Assembly: GCA_913058495.1 (NCBI GenBank)
Contig: CAJXQC010000015.1
Location: 1 to 64,000 of the forward strand
DNA: 64,000 bases
Direction: 5' to 3'
From: an uncultured Balneola sp.
GTDB lineage: Bacteria > Bacteroidota > Rhodothermia > Balneolales > Balneolaceae
Below the pieces are notes generated by a model. That model was not told the DNA's origin. It worked only from the letters and a program-made list of their open reading frames with translations, and did not search any database. Of the stretch, positions 18,170 to 27,305 are shown one piece after another; position 1 is the first letter of the stretch; every line of letters begins with the position of its first letter. A program made the position numbers and the translations under genes.

Positions 18170-18760
18170 ATGAAAAGTCTTCCGAACATTCTCAGCTCAC
18201 TTCGCATCATCCTTGCGCCGATATTTTTGTATCTGTATTTGCAGGGAGGACTGATCTGGGGAGGATTAAGTATTCTGATCTTTACAATTGCTGCAATCAC
18301 CGATTATTTTGACGGTCACTATGCCCGGAAATATCAGGTTGAATCTACACTCGGTGTATTTCTTGATCCACTAGCAGATAAAGTGCTCACATTCAGCGCC
18401 TTTATTGTACTTCCATTTATCGATCCTTCTCAGTTTCCGTGGTGGGCAGTTATTTTGATCATCATCCGTGATGTATTTATGACCGGATTACGGGTGTATG
18501 CAAACAAAAAGGATATGCAGATGAAAACCCGTTCTTTTGCAAAAACAAAAACAACCATCCAACTTACATTCCTGTATATCGCTTTATTTCTTGGCGTGTT
18601 TGAAGGAACAGGAAATATTCTGGCGGACTGGTCTGAGCTTATTCTTTCAACCGGTGTTATGTTCTGGCTGATGATGTTTGTGACTTTCATTACTGTTTAT
18701 TCCGGAATAGAATATGTGTTCACTAATAAAAAATTATTTCGCAACTCTGCACCTTCATGA
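18170..18760 (+). CDS. pgsA: CDP-diacylglycerol-glycerol-3-phosphate 3-phosphatidyltransferase
   Basis: 196 residues with four or more membrane helices. The full CDP-alcohol phosphotransferase signature is present across DYFDGHYAR (about 44-52), then G and the two aspartates in GVFLDPLADK (about 62-71), with the spacing D-x2-DG-x2-AR-x8-G-x3-D-x3-D. The enzyme makes phosphatidylglycerophosphate for phosphatidylglycerol and cardiolipin. The next gene, pgpA, removes the phosphate in the following step and overlaps by ATGA, so two successive pathway steps are translationally coupled. Confidence 0.93.
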   Translation: MKSLPNILSSLRIILAPIFLYLYLQGGLIWGGLSILIFTIAAITDYFDGHYARKYQVESTLGVFLDPLADKVLTFSAFIVLPFIDPSQFPWWAVILIIIRDVFMTGLRVYANKKDMQMKTRSFAKTKTTIQLTFLYIALFLGVFEGTGNILADWSELILSTGVMFWLMMFVTFITVYSGIEYVFTNKKLFRNSAPS

Positions 18761-19224
18761 GATCCCTTAAACTTTTCATTGGGTCAGGTTTCGGCTCGGG
18801 ATTAATTCCATTTGCACCCGGCACCTGGGGAAGTTTGCTTTCATTAGTTCCCATCTACTTTCTGATGAGATCCGGTAACATATTTTTAATTCCTCTGTTT
18901 GTACTGATTGCCTCTCTGCTTTCACTATGGGTAACTTCAGCTTGTGTAGAGCAATGGGGTGATGATCCCGGAAAACTTGTTATGGACGAATGGGCAGGTC
19001 AGGCGCTCACATTTATATCAATTTCATCTACCGGTGTACTCGATTCAGATTTAATGATTTTAGGGATTGGTTTCATATTATTCCGGATTTTTGACATTTT
19101 AAAGCCTTTAGGTATCAATAAGCTTCAAAAATACGAAGGTGGAGCCGGTATTTTGCTCGATGATTTACTTGCAGGATTATATGCGCTTATCTGCCTAAAA
19201 ACTCTTATTTTCATCTGGTCGTAA
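18757..19224 (+). CDS. pgpA: Phosphatidylglycerophosphatase A
   Basis: 155 residues. The family motif GSGFGSGLIPFAPGTWGSL is near the N-terminus, followed by VMDEWAGQ (about 74-81), FRIFDILKP (about 109) and GGAGILLDDLLAG near the C-terminus, with membrane helices between. It dephosphorylates phosphatidylglycerophosphate to phosphatidylglycerol, directly after PgsA, whose gene it overlaps by 4 bp. Confidence 0.92.
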   Translation: MRSLKLFIGSGFGSGLIPFAPGTWGSLLSLVPIYFLMRSGNIFLIPLFVLIASLLSLWVTSACVEQWGDDPGKLVMDEWAGQALTFISISSTGVLDSDLMILGIGFILFRIFDILKPLGINKLQKYEGGAGILLDDLLAGLYALICLKTLIFIWS

Positions 19225-19276
19225 AAAAAGACCTATTCTCGGGATTTCAGAAGAGAACACAAGATTACAGACATTT

Positions 19277-19918
19277 ATGATTATTAACGATTCATTTGCA
19301 CGCGAACTAGCGGCAGACTTATTAGATATTGACGCAGTTATACTAAGACCGAATAATCCTTTTACCTGGTCATCAGGGTGGAATTCGCCAATTTATTGCG
19401 ATAACAGATTAACTTTAAGACATCCGGAAGTACGAAAGAAGATCGCTCAGCAGTTTACTGCTTTTATCAGTGAAAAATTTCCGAATGTGGATGTCATAAC
19501 CGGAACAGCAACTGCCGGAATACCTCATGCAGCATGGGTTTCGGAAGCTTTGGATAAACCAATGGCTTACGTTCGCGCTAAAGCGAAAGCTCATGGGATG
19601 GGAAATCAAATTGAAGGTGGTGTGGATAAAGGACAAAGCACTATTGTTCTTGAAGACCTGATCTCAACCGGAGGATCGGCAATCTCTGTGCTTGAAGCAC
19701 TTCAGTTTGTTGGAGCTAATGTTGAAGCTGTGTTATCTATATTCACTTATGGATTTGCAAAAGCAGATGAACGTTTCCAAAAAGTAAACGTTCCTGTGTA
19801 CAGCCTCACCGATTATAAAACGCTGATCAATGTAGCTATTGAAAAAGGAATCGTTACAGGCGATGATCTGGATCTGCTTTCCAGTTGGAGAGACAACCCG
19901 GATATCTGGCCTAATTAG
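19277..19918 (+). CDS. pyrE: Orotate phosphoribosyltransferase
   Basis: 213 residues, full length. It joins orotate to PRPP to give OMP in pyrimidine synthesis. Visible features: FTWSSGWNSPIYCDNR near the N-terminus, TATAGIPHA (about 73-81), YVRAKAKAHGMGNQIEG catalytic loop (about 96-112) and the PRPP-binding motif TIVLEDLISTGGSA (about 120-133). It lies 52 bp after pgpA and 27 bp before miaB. Confidence 0.94.
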   Translation: MIINDSFARELAADLLDIDAVILRPNNPFTWSSGWNSPIYCDNRLTLRHPEVRKKIAQQFTAFISEKFPNVDVITGTATAGIPHAAWVSEALDKPMAYVRAKAKAHGMGNQIEGGVDKGQSTIVLEDLISTGGSAISVLEALQFVGANVEAVLSIFTYGFAKADERFQKVNVPVYSLTDYKTLINVAIEKGIVTGDDLDLLSSWRDNPDIWPN

Positions 19919-19945
19919 AATTTTTAGTTTGAAAAGAGAAGTACA

Positions 19946-21304
19946 GTGAGCAACAAGAAATTTTTTATTGAAACCTACGGCTGCCAGATGAATTTCGCAG
20001 ATTCGGAGGTGGTAAATTCAATTCTGATCGAAGACGGAATGCAGTTGGCCGAAAATCCGGAAAGCGCCGATGTTGTATTGGTAAACACCTGCTCTATCCG
20101 TGAGAATGCAGAAACCAAGGTGTGGAATCGGTTAAAAGAGCTTCGGAAGATCAAAAAATCGAATAAAGAACTTACCGTAGGTGTACTTGGCTGTATGGCT
20201 GAGCGCATCAAAGACAGAATTCTGGAGCAAGAGCATCTGGTTGATATTGTAGTTGGGCCTGATGCTTATCGCGACATCCCCCGCCTGCTGGAAGAAGTTG
20301 ACGACGGGAGAAAAGCAGTAAACGTATTGCTTTCTCTTGAAGAGACTTATGCTGATATCACTCCGATAAGAACCGCCGGTAACGGCGTTTCTGCATTTGT
20401 TTCCATTATGCGTGGTTGTGATAATATGTGTTCTTTCTGTGTAGTTCCGTTTACTCGTGGTCGCGAAAGAAGCCGACCTATGGAAAGTATTCTAAGAGAA
20501 GTTCGTCAGTTAAGTGAAGAAGGAATTAAAGAAATTACCCTGCTTGGACAGAATGTAAATTCCTACAAGGATGGTGAAAACTCTTTTGCTAAACTGATGT
20601 TGGCTTGTAGTCAGGTTAATCCTGAAATTCGCTTCAGATTCTCTTCTCCGCATCCGAAAGACTTCCCGATCGAATTACTGCATATCATAGCTGAGCAGCC
20701 AAATTTGTGCAACTATATTCATATTCCGGCACAAGCAGGAAGTGATTCTATGCTGGAGAGAATGCGTCGCCCTTATACCCGTGAGCAATATTTGGAACTG
20801 ATCGATCAGATGAGAGCCATTATCCCGGGAGTTTCTTTCTCAACAGATATCATAGCAGGTTTCTGCCACGAAACTGAAGAAGAACATCAGCAAACACTGA
20901 GCCTGATGAAAGAAGTTGGCTATGACCTGGCTTACATGTTCGCATATTCCGAAAGAGAACGAACATTAGCACATCGTAAATTCGAAGATGACGTACCTGA
21001 AGAAGTTAAAAAGAGACGTTTATCCGAGATCATTACTCAGCAAATGAATATTCAGGGTGAACGAAACAAGAATGAGATCGGAGAACGCCATCTTGTGCTT
21101 GTAGAAGGAACCAGTAAGAAATCTGAAGAGCAAATGAGCGGTCGTACCGATACAAATAAGATCTGTGTATTTGACCGAAGAGATTTTGAGCCGGGCGATT
21201 ATGTAGAAGTTGAGGTTACAGATTGTACCTCTGCTACCCTTCTTGCTAAACCGATCAAAAAAAGCAGTATTTCTGAATTTTTCGGAGTAGCTGTAGAAGC
21301 ATAA
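19946..21304 (+). CDS. miaB: tRNA-2-methylthio-N6-dimethylallyladenosine synthase
   Basis: 452 residues with a GTG start preceded by a weak purine tract. The N-terminal UPF0004 domain carries cluster cysteines in [14 protein letters not shown] and LGCMAE. The radical-SAM CxxxCxxC is at [19 protein letters not shown] (about 156-174), and a TRAM domain closes the protein. It methylthiolates i6A37 of tRNAs. Length and motif order match MiaB rather than RimO or MtaB. The next gene starts with GTG on the base after this stop. Confidence 0.94.
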   Translation: MSNKKFFIETYGCQMNFADSEVVNSILIEDGMQLAENPESADVVLVNTCSIRENAETKVWNRLKELRKIKKSNKELTVGVLGCMAERIKDRILEQEHLVDIVVGPDAYRDIPRLLEEVDDGRKAVNVLLSLEETYADITPIRTAGNGVSAFVSIMRGCDNMCSFCVVPFTRGRERSRPMESILREVRQLSEEGIKEITLLGQNVNSYKDGENSFAKLMLACSQVNPEIRFRFSSPHPKDFPIELLHIIAEQPNLCNYIHIPAQAGSDSMLERMRRPYTREQYLELIDQMRAIIPGVSFSTDIIAGFCHETEEEHQQTLSLMKEVGYDLAYMFAYSERERTLAHRKFEDDVPEEVKKRRLSEIITQQMNIQGERNKNEIGERHLVLVEGTSKKSEEQMSGRTDTNKICVFDRRDFEPGDYVEVEVTDCTSATLLAKPIKKSSISEFFGVAVEA

Positions 21305-22711
21305 GTGAAAACCCGCAGAACATATCTTTTGCGGTGGGTGCTTTTTGTATTCTTTTTGATGTTCGGTTATTCCTTAAGCTATGCTCAAAAGAAGGTAGCC
21401 GTAGATTGGGAAAATCCTGCAGATTCTGAAGCTTTTAACAGGGAGCTGGATTTCTTCAGCAATCACAATGTCTCATATCTGTTTGTCAGCCATCCATTAA
21501 CTGCAGATGAAATAGCTTCATTAGACAGCACAGGAATCTCTTTTTTTGTGAAATTGGATCACAAATTTGTAACTGAAAATGAATTTATTAACAATTCAGA
21601 TCAGTATTTGGAATCTGTAAACGATGCCAAAGCTTATTACGATTCTTCTTCCGCTTTTAACGGGATCGTAGTTTTTACTCACAGCAATATTTCTCAAGCA
21701 TATTTAGGTTCACAAACATATTTAAGTACAGAAGACTTTTTTGAAATAACTGGGAATAAGGTTTATTCGGTAAATATTCACTCACAACCACTCTTCAGTG
21801 TTTTTGAAACATCAGATTCATATGCAGAAAACCTTTCCAGGTTAAAAGAACAGCTTATAAATTCAGAACTGAATCTGTTAGTAGATGGTGAGTGGTACAG
21901 ATCTGTATTAGCTCAAAATGCTGATCTAAAAAGTACTTTTGAAGGCACTTCGGGAATGGACCCGACTACTATCGCAGTGCCTGACATCCCCGACCAAACT
22001 CCTCTCATTCATTGGTCTGTGTTGGTTCTGGTTTTGCTTTGGATCAGTCTTGCGGTAAATGTTGCTTCAAATCCTACATATCTGGAAACTATTCCTCGTT
22101 ATTTCACGGCGCATCGCTTCTTTGTTGATGATATTTTGAGTTACAGAGAACGTTCATCTGCAAGTGCGGTATTTCTTTTATTTCAGCATGCCATTTTTGG
22201 TGGATTGGTTGTCTACATACTTACCAAGATATTTATAAGTGATATAGGATTAGAGGCTCTGTATTACCACATTCCTTATATAGCTATAATGGGAAAAAAC
22301 TATTTTTCCTTATTTGTTTTATCTACACTGTTGGTTTTAGTTGTAGAAATGATCGCTCTTTTTTGGCTCTATTTTCCGAATAAGGAAATGTCGCATTTCA
22401 ATCAGGCCCTTAATTTATTTACTTGGATATTTCATCTCGATTTTATTCTGATCACTTTGATAGTAACTGTCTATTTCTCCGGACAGGGCACCTCATTCCT
22501 AGCTAGTATACTCGCAATCACCTACGTATTGATCTGGTTCTCAAGCTTTAATATCACTGCTTATGATGCCTCCAAAAGACTGGGAATGCATCGCAATTCT
22601 TACCTTTTTAAAACCATCGGACTTCATACTCTGGTAAGTGGCGCCCTTGTTGTATTGCTGGTCGTATTTAATGAATGGTGGGATATTTTGAAACTAGCTG
22701 TCTCGGTTTAG
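21305..22711 (+). CDS. Uncharacterised membrane protein with periplasmic N-terminal domain
   Basis: 468 residues, not assigned to a family. A signal peptide or first helix (about 8-27) precedes a roughly 200-residue soluble domain (30-235). At least six hydrophobic helices follow (about 238-255, 290-315, 325-355, 378-400, 404-420, 440-462), resembling a Yip1-like membrane domain. A charged loop TAYDASKRLGMHRNSYLFK lies before the last helix. The GTG start directly abuts the miaB stop, so translation is probably coupled to miaB. Confidence 0.6.
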   Translation: MKTRRTYLLRWVLFVFFLMFGYSLSYAQKKVAVDWENPADSEAFNRELDFFSNHNVSYLFVSHPLTADEIASLDSTGISFFVKLDHKFVTENEFINNSDQYLESVNDAKAYYDSSSAFNGIVVFTHSNISQAYLGSQTYLSTEDFFEITGNKVYSVNIHSQPLFSVFETSDSYAENLSRLKEQLINSELNLLVDGEWYRSVLAQNADLKSTFEGTSGMDPTTIAVPDIPDQTPLIHWSVLVLVLLWISLAVNVASNPTYLETIPRYFTAHRFFVDDILSYRERSSASAVFLLFQHAIFGGLVVYILTKIFISDIGLEALYYHIPYIAIMGKNYFSLFVLSTLLVLVVEMIALFWLYFPNKEMSHFNQALNLFTWIFHLDFILITLIVTVYFSGQGTSFLASILAITYVLIWFSSFNITAYDASKRLGMHRNSYLFKTIGLHTLVSGALVVLLVVFNEWWDILKLAVSV

Positions 22712-22724
22712 GTTTTTGATGGTA

Positions 22725-22830
22725 TCTCGTTCCGTACCTCCGGTGAGGAATACCCCCGGAAGCTCTGCTTCCATTCGTCTTAGCTACTTCAGGTGCATAC
22801 CGCCGAGCCTGAAGGCTCTACTAGTTTAAA
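22725..22830 (-). repeat. 106-bp REP-like repeat, copy 1
   Basis: Matches 33603-33708 at 96 of 106 positions, ungapped and in the same orientation. It contains two hairpins: 22758-22772 (GGAAGC, loop TCT, GCTTCC) and 22805-22818 (GAGCC, loop TGAA, GGCTC). On the minus strand a GTAG tetranucleotide precedes each hairpin (22818-22821 directly, 22784-22787 eleven bases before), reminiscent of REP/REPIN elements mobilised by RAYT transposases. No transposase is in the window. It sits between the convergent ends of the membrane-protein gene and the RND gene. Confidence 0.85.
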
Positions 22831-22904
22831 CTCCTTAGTAACATTAGGTTGTTACTTATGACAGGCGTTCCAAGTCATAGTTTGGGAACTAGACTAATTA
22901 AAAC

Positions 22905-25900
22905 CTACTTATCACGAATCAATTTTCTATCCCATAATCCCGAGAATAGAAATAATAATGCTGTACTGAATAATAGCCCCCAGATAACCACAATTGCTAA
23001 GTTTTGCCAGAATTCATCGGTCCCGGAAACAACCATGGGCAGTAATCCCATTATCGTGGTTGTGGTTGTGATCAAAACAGGTCTTAGCTTTTGCCGGAAC
23101 ACTTTATACCAGGCTCTAACTCCTCCTATTCCTCTTTCGCTTTCTTTTTTCCGCTGATGAATTAACAATATCGCATTGTTAACGACTACACCCACACATA
23201 GTAAAGCTCCAGCTATTGCTCCGCGATCAAAACTTAGATCGTTAGCGAGTGTTCCCAACATAATTCCAACTGCGCTGAATGGAATGGTTAGTATAACAAA
23301 CAATGATCCGGACCAGCTTTCCAATAATGCAGATATTATCATCCACACACTTAGAATACTTAGCATAGCAATCAGCCAAAGATTCTTAGTTTGTTCGTCA
23401 TCGTTAAAACTGAATCCCGAAAAACCGTATTTTATTTTAGCTCCAACAGGAACTAGAACTTCTTCTAACATTGATTCCGTAAAGCTCTGAGCCATACGAT
23501 AATTCCCCAAGAAGTTAAAAGTGATCACCCGCTCATAGGATTGATCTGCTCTACGAATTTCAGTGAGCGCTCTTTCTTTGGTAATAGTTCCAAAAGCTTC
23601 CAGGTCAAAGCTCAGATCCTTACTCTTACGCATTCTTGCCATCAGATCCTCTTGGTATAAACGATCGTTCTCAGTTCGGCTGATCAAATACATTTCCTGA
23701 TCTTCAAATTCTACCTTTCCCAAAGAGTTCTCTCGGTTGATATCCATTGCTAAAGCGCTCAACATTGTTCGTCTGTCTAGTCCGCTTGCAAGCAATTTTT
23801 TATCATTGAGCTCCAGATTATACTGATAGAAATCATCTCTGCTGTAGTAAGAACTATTGTTTATATCTACTTCTCTTACCCTTCGGTTTTTTTCGAGCCT
23901 GCGTTGAATTTCGCGTGCCAGATCGTGGAGCTCGTTATAAGCATATCCTGTAAGCGTAATTCTTTGGGATGATGAACCTCCACCGAAGCCTGTACTTGTA
24001 CTCTGCCCAAATCCTGAAACTGAAGTAGCAACATTTCCTGTCTGTGAACCCAAATACATAGCCTCTCCTAAAAAATAGTATGGAGCTACTTCACTCAAAT
24101 ACTCATTTTTTACCGAAAAAGTAAGATAGGCTCCAAAATCTTCAGAAAGCTGTGCCTCATAATAGGAAAATGCATTGGTGTATGGCTTAGCGATCGTTTC
24201 GTAATTCTTTACGACTTTATCAATTTCACTCAATGGAGTTCCCTGTGGACTGCGGATATACACCGATATCTTTTCCTCAGTATCCCGCCTCCATGGACTG
24301 CCAAAGTAGGTTTCTTTAGCAAATTTATATGTCAATCCTCCAATCAGTGGATCAATATCATCACGATTATCAAAATAGATCTGGGTGAATTCCGGCCATG
24401 ATGTATCCTCCCAATCATCCGGAGTTTCTATTACAAAAAGTGGAATTCCTATTACAGCGACAAGCAAAACCGGCAAAATCCACCTCAGTCTGTTTCTGAA
24501 GATCAAAGTACGGAGTGCTTTATGCTTTAACAGACTGCTGATTGATTTCTTATTTACCTTCGCTTTCTCCTTTCCAGAAACAGGTGTTAACCAAATCAGT
24601 GCATAAGGAATCCAGGTAAATGCAATGATCACAGAGCACAATAAAGTAATGGTAAGTGCCACTGCGAGTGGTACCAGAAACAATCTCAATTCCTCCATAG
24701 CAAATAGAAGAGGAACAAAAATTCCGACAGTGGTTAACGTACTGCCCAATACCGGAACAAATGATCCGGGTAGTTCTTTCTTCACATGCTCAACCCTTTC
24801 CCGGCGGTCTTTTGGCAAGCCCGGATTAACCTGTTCAAAAACGACTACAGCGTTATCAATTAGCATTCCCAAAGCAATAGTTAGCCCTGCCAGAGTGATC
24901 ACATTCAGTGTATAATCAAATAGGTACAAAGCAATTATGCTCATAAGAATGGAAAAGAACACGCTTCCTACAATTACAATTGGAGCACGAATCTTTCTTA
25001 TAAACAGAAGCACTACCAAAAATACTAACAACGCACTGAATATTGCCTGATTTGACAACTGATCGAATTGTTCGCGTAACTCTTCGGTAGAATCAACTTG
25101 TAATCTTAGTTCCATCCCATCCGGAAGCACGCGTTCTATTTCTTCCATCTCTGCCAGCACTAATTCTGCTAAACCCATCGCATCAGCACCCGGTTCTTTA
25201 TTCAAACGAATAGTGAGAGCTGTACTTCCATTTACTCTTCTGATGCTTTTCGAGGGATAATCACTTACATAAACAGTAGCTATGTCGCTAAGTCTTAACT
25301 GACGAACGCTCCCAGGAAGAGATATCTTCAAGTTTGAGATATCTGTTGTATTTCGGAAATCAGGAGGCAACACTAAACCAAAGCGTGAATTTTCGGAATC
25401 AATATATCCTGAAGTTCTCCAACTAAGTTTCTCCCTTATTTCATTTGAAATCATTGACGCGTTCAGGTTGTACTTTTCAAGTGCCTGCCGTTCATATTCA
25501 ATGATCAAAGCCGGATCGTCTACTCCTTCAAGAGCAACCTCTGAAATACCTTCGATGCCCAGTAGCTTTGTTTTTATAGACTGTCTGGCATATTCCAGCA
25601 ATGCTTTGCCATCCATATCTCCACTGAGTGTATATACAATAAACGTTTGTTGATCTTCCAGCTCTTCCGGTACGCTTCTGGTAATTTGAGCAGGAGAAAC
25701 GCTCGGGGGTAATGATTGTTCAATAGAAAATAATTGTTCGCGCAATTCCAGCGACCTGAATTCAACCGGAGCATTCTTATTAAATGTGATTGTGACTCTG
25801 GATCTGCCTGACTGGGTTAAAGACCGGATCTCTTTAACATCCCGCAAATTATTAGATACACTTTCAACTCTACGTGTAATCTCCTGCTCAACAATTTCCG

Positions 25901-26057
25901 GGGCTGTATTACCCCAGCTGTAAAACACCGTAATTCTTGGGAGATTAAGTTCCGGTGCATTTTCAACAGGAATGATCATCCACGTAGAAAACCCGACGAT
26001 ACAAACGATCAAATAAAAGAATGAGATCAAATATTTACGTCGCAGCAGTTCTCTCAT
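22905..26057 (-). CDS. RND family efflux permease (second permease of the cluster)
   Basis: 1050 residues, the size of AcrB-type inner-membrane proton-drug antiporters. One helix near the N-terminus, a large periplasmic porter domain, helices 2-6 (from about 337), a second porter domain and helices 8-12. The TM4 proton-relay region reads LGMLIDNAVVVFEQ, with DN where AcrB has two aspartates, as in many RND relatives. The only adaptor of the cluster ends 4 bp upstream, so the two are co-translated. No outer-membrane factor is adjacent. Substrate unknown. Confidence 0.88.
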   Translation of the reverse strand: MRELLRRKYLISFFYLIVCIVGFSTWMIIPVENAPELNLPRITVFYSWGNTAPEIVEQEITRRVESVSNNLRDVKEIRSLTQSGRSRVTITFNKNAPVEFRSLELREQLFSIEQSLPPSVSPAQITRSVPEELEDQQTFIVYTLSGDMDGKALLEYARQSIKTKLLGIEGISEVALEGVDDPALIIEYERQALEKYNLNASMISNEIREKLSWRTSGYIDSENSRFGLVLPPDFRNTTDISNLKISLPGSVRQLRLSDIATVYVSDYPSKSIRRVNGSTALTIRLNKEPGADAMGLAELVLAEMEEIERVLPDGMELRLQVDSTEELREQFDQLSNQAIFSALLVFLVVLLFIRKIRAPIVIVGSVFFSILMSIIALYLFDYTLNVITLAGLTIALGMLIDNAVVVFEQVNPGLPKDRRERVEHVKKELPGSFVPVLGSTLTTVGIFVPLLFAMEELRLFLVPLAVALTITLLCSVIIAFTWIPYALIWLTPVSGKEKAKVNKKSISSLLKHKALRTLIFRNRLRWILPVLLVAVIGIPLFVIETPDDWEDTSWPEFTQIYFDNRDDIDPLIGGLTYKFAKETYFGSPWRRDTEEKISVYIRSPQGTPLSEIDKVVKNYETIAKPYTNAFSYYEAQLSEDFGAYLTFSVKNEYLSEVAPYYFLGEAMYLGSQTGNVATSVSGFGQSTSTGFGGGSSSQRITLTGYAYNELHDLAREIQRRLEKNRRVREVDINNSSYYSRDDFYQYNLELNDKKLLASGLDRRTMLSALAMDINRENSLGKVEFEDQEMYLISRTENDRLYQEDLMARMRKSKDLSFDLEAFGTITKERALTEIRRADQSYERVITFNFLGNYRMAQSFTESMLEEVLVPVGAKIKYGFSGFSFNDDEQTKNLWLIAMLSILSVWMIISALLESWSGSLFVILTIPFSAVGIMLGTLANDLSFDRGAIAGALLCVGVVVNNAILLIHQRKKESERGIGGVRAWYKVFRQKLRPVLITTTTTIMGLLPMVVSGTDEFWQNLAIVVIWGLLFSTALLFLFSGLWDRKLIRDK

Positions 26058-26061
26058 CAGA

Positions 26062-27123
26062 TTAATTATCCATTAATGGAATTACCTTCTGTTGATGGCT
26101 GATACTAAAATGTTTGTCAACAGCAAGTGTGTCGCCCGGATTTATCTCTTCATGATCGATAAGCACCCATTCCGTATTCATTTCTTCCGGAGTAACATAG
26201 ATCCACTCCACTTCGCCTTTGTTCAGCTTAAACACGAGTGTTCTGCCATCTCTGGCAAGCAAACTCTCTCGCGGCATTCTCACTTTGGATGTAGCACTTC
26301 GTACAAAGATTCTTCCTTCGATCGTCATTCCTGTTTTAAGTGAGCCATCGGGATTATCAACTTCAACGATGGCCTGTCCCGTTTTCGATTCCTGATCGAT
26401 CTCAGGAGAAATGGCTGTGATCTTTCCAGTGTAGTTTTCCTGAGCAGGTCCTTCCAGTTCTACTTCCATCCCGGGTTTCAGATCAACGATTTCTTTTTCA
26501 AGTACATCGAAGCGAATCTTTACGGTATTGGTGTTAACAAAACTCCCCAATTCCTTACCTGCTCCTACATACGCACCATCTGTTACAACTTCTTTGGTTG
26601 AAATGTATCCTGAAAAAGGTGCTTTAATAGTTGTGTAACTAAGATCGAGTTTAGCTCTGTCGTAATTCAATTCTGCTTCAGATAATCCCGTATTGATCTT
26701 CATCAAAGAATTCTGAGTGGTATCCTGATTGAGCTCTCCTCTTAGTCTGAGTTCTGTTTCGTACTCATTTTTTGCTTTTAGATATTTATTGTAGGCATCA
26801 TTCTTTCTGAATTCCCATTCTTCTTTATCAAACTGAAGAATGATGTCACCTTTTTCCAGCCACTTCCCGTCTGTAACATTATGAGTTTCCACAAAACCGC
26901 CGATACGCGGGGTGATCAATATTTTTTTGTCGGGCTCTACAACTCCTCTGCTTTCGATATAATAGCGAAGTGGCTCATCGTCAACTACGGTAAACACTAC
27001 TTCCGGCAGAATCTCGATGCTGTCCAGATCCGGAGTTTCCACTTTTTCTTTTTTTCCTTTACAGGAGATCAATAGCCCTGCAAGGATTAATATTACAAAT
27101 GATGCTCTGAATATTTTTTCCAT
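26062..27123 (-). CDS. RND efflux periplasmic adaptor (HlyD/MFP family lipoprotein)
   Basis: 353 residues. The signal peptide ends in the lipobox LLISC, predicting a lipid anchor on Cys21. A lipoyl/barrel-sandwich half (about 65-105), a coiled-coil hairpin (about 105-150), the second half with TIKAPFSGYISTKE (about 165-178) and beta-barrel and membrane-proximal domains follow. A good ribosome-binding site (AAGGA) precedes the ATG. It sits between two different RND permease genes on one strand and may bridge either or both to a TolC-type channel. Confidence 0.88.
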   Translation of the reverse strand: MEKIFRASFVILILAGLLISCKGKKEKVETPDLDSIEILPEVVFTVVDDEPLRYYIESRGVVEPDKKILITPRIGGFVETHNVTDGKWLEKGDIILQFDKEEWEFRKNDAYNKYLKAKNEYETELRLRGELNQDTTQNSLMKINTGLSEAELNYDRAKLDLSYTTIKAPFSGYISTKEVVTDGAYVGAGKELGSFVNTNTVKIRFDVLEKEIVDLKPGMEVELEGPAQENYTGKITAISPEIDQESKTGQAIVEVDNPDGSLKTGMTIEGRIFVRSATSKVRMPRESLLARDGRTLVFKLNKGEVEWIYVTPEEMNTEWVLIDHEEINPGDTLAVDKHFSISHQQKVIPLMDN

Positions 27124-27243
27124 TTCGTATCCTTTAACAATGCGGGTTAAAACCCTTTCCGGTTTACTGCTAAAATTTGATTTAATTCCATCGATCCTGA
27201 AAGATCTCCAAGTTTAAATTCATACATAACTAACACATTCCAA

Positions 27244-27305
27244 ATTGACACATTCTTAATTCTTAATTGACACATTCTTAATTCTTAATTGACACATTCT
27301 TAATT
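27244..27305. repeat. 22-bp tandem repeat overlapping the 3' end of the RND gene
   Basis: Unit ATTGACACATTCTTAATTCTTA occurs twice exactly (27244-27265, 27266-27287), then partially (27288-27305), with degenerate copies on both flanks. Read on the minus strand, the partial copies encode the last residues of the upstream RND permease and supply its stop codon. Confidence 0.9.

Noticed and set aside
27244-27305. CRISPR array
   Set aside because: Units are contiguous 22-bp tandem copies with no unique spacers, and no cas genes occur in the window.
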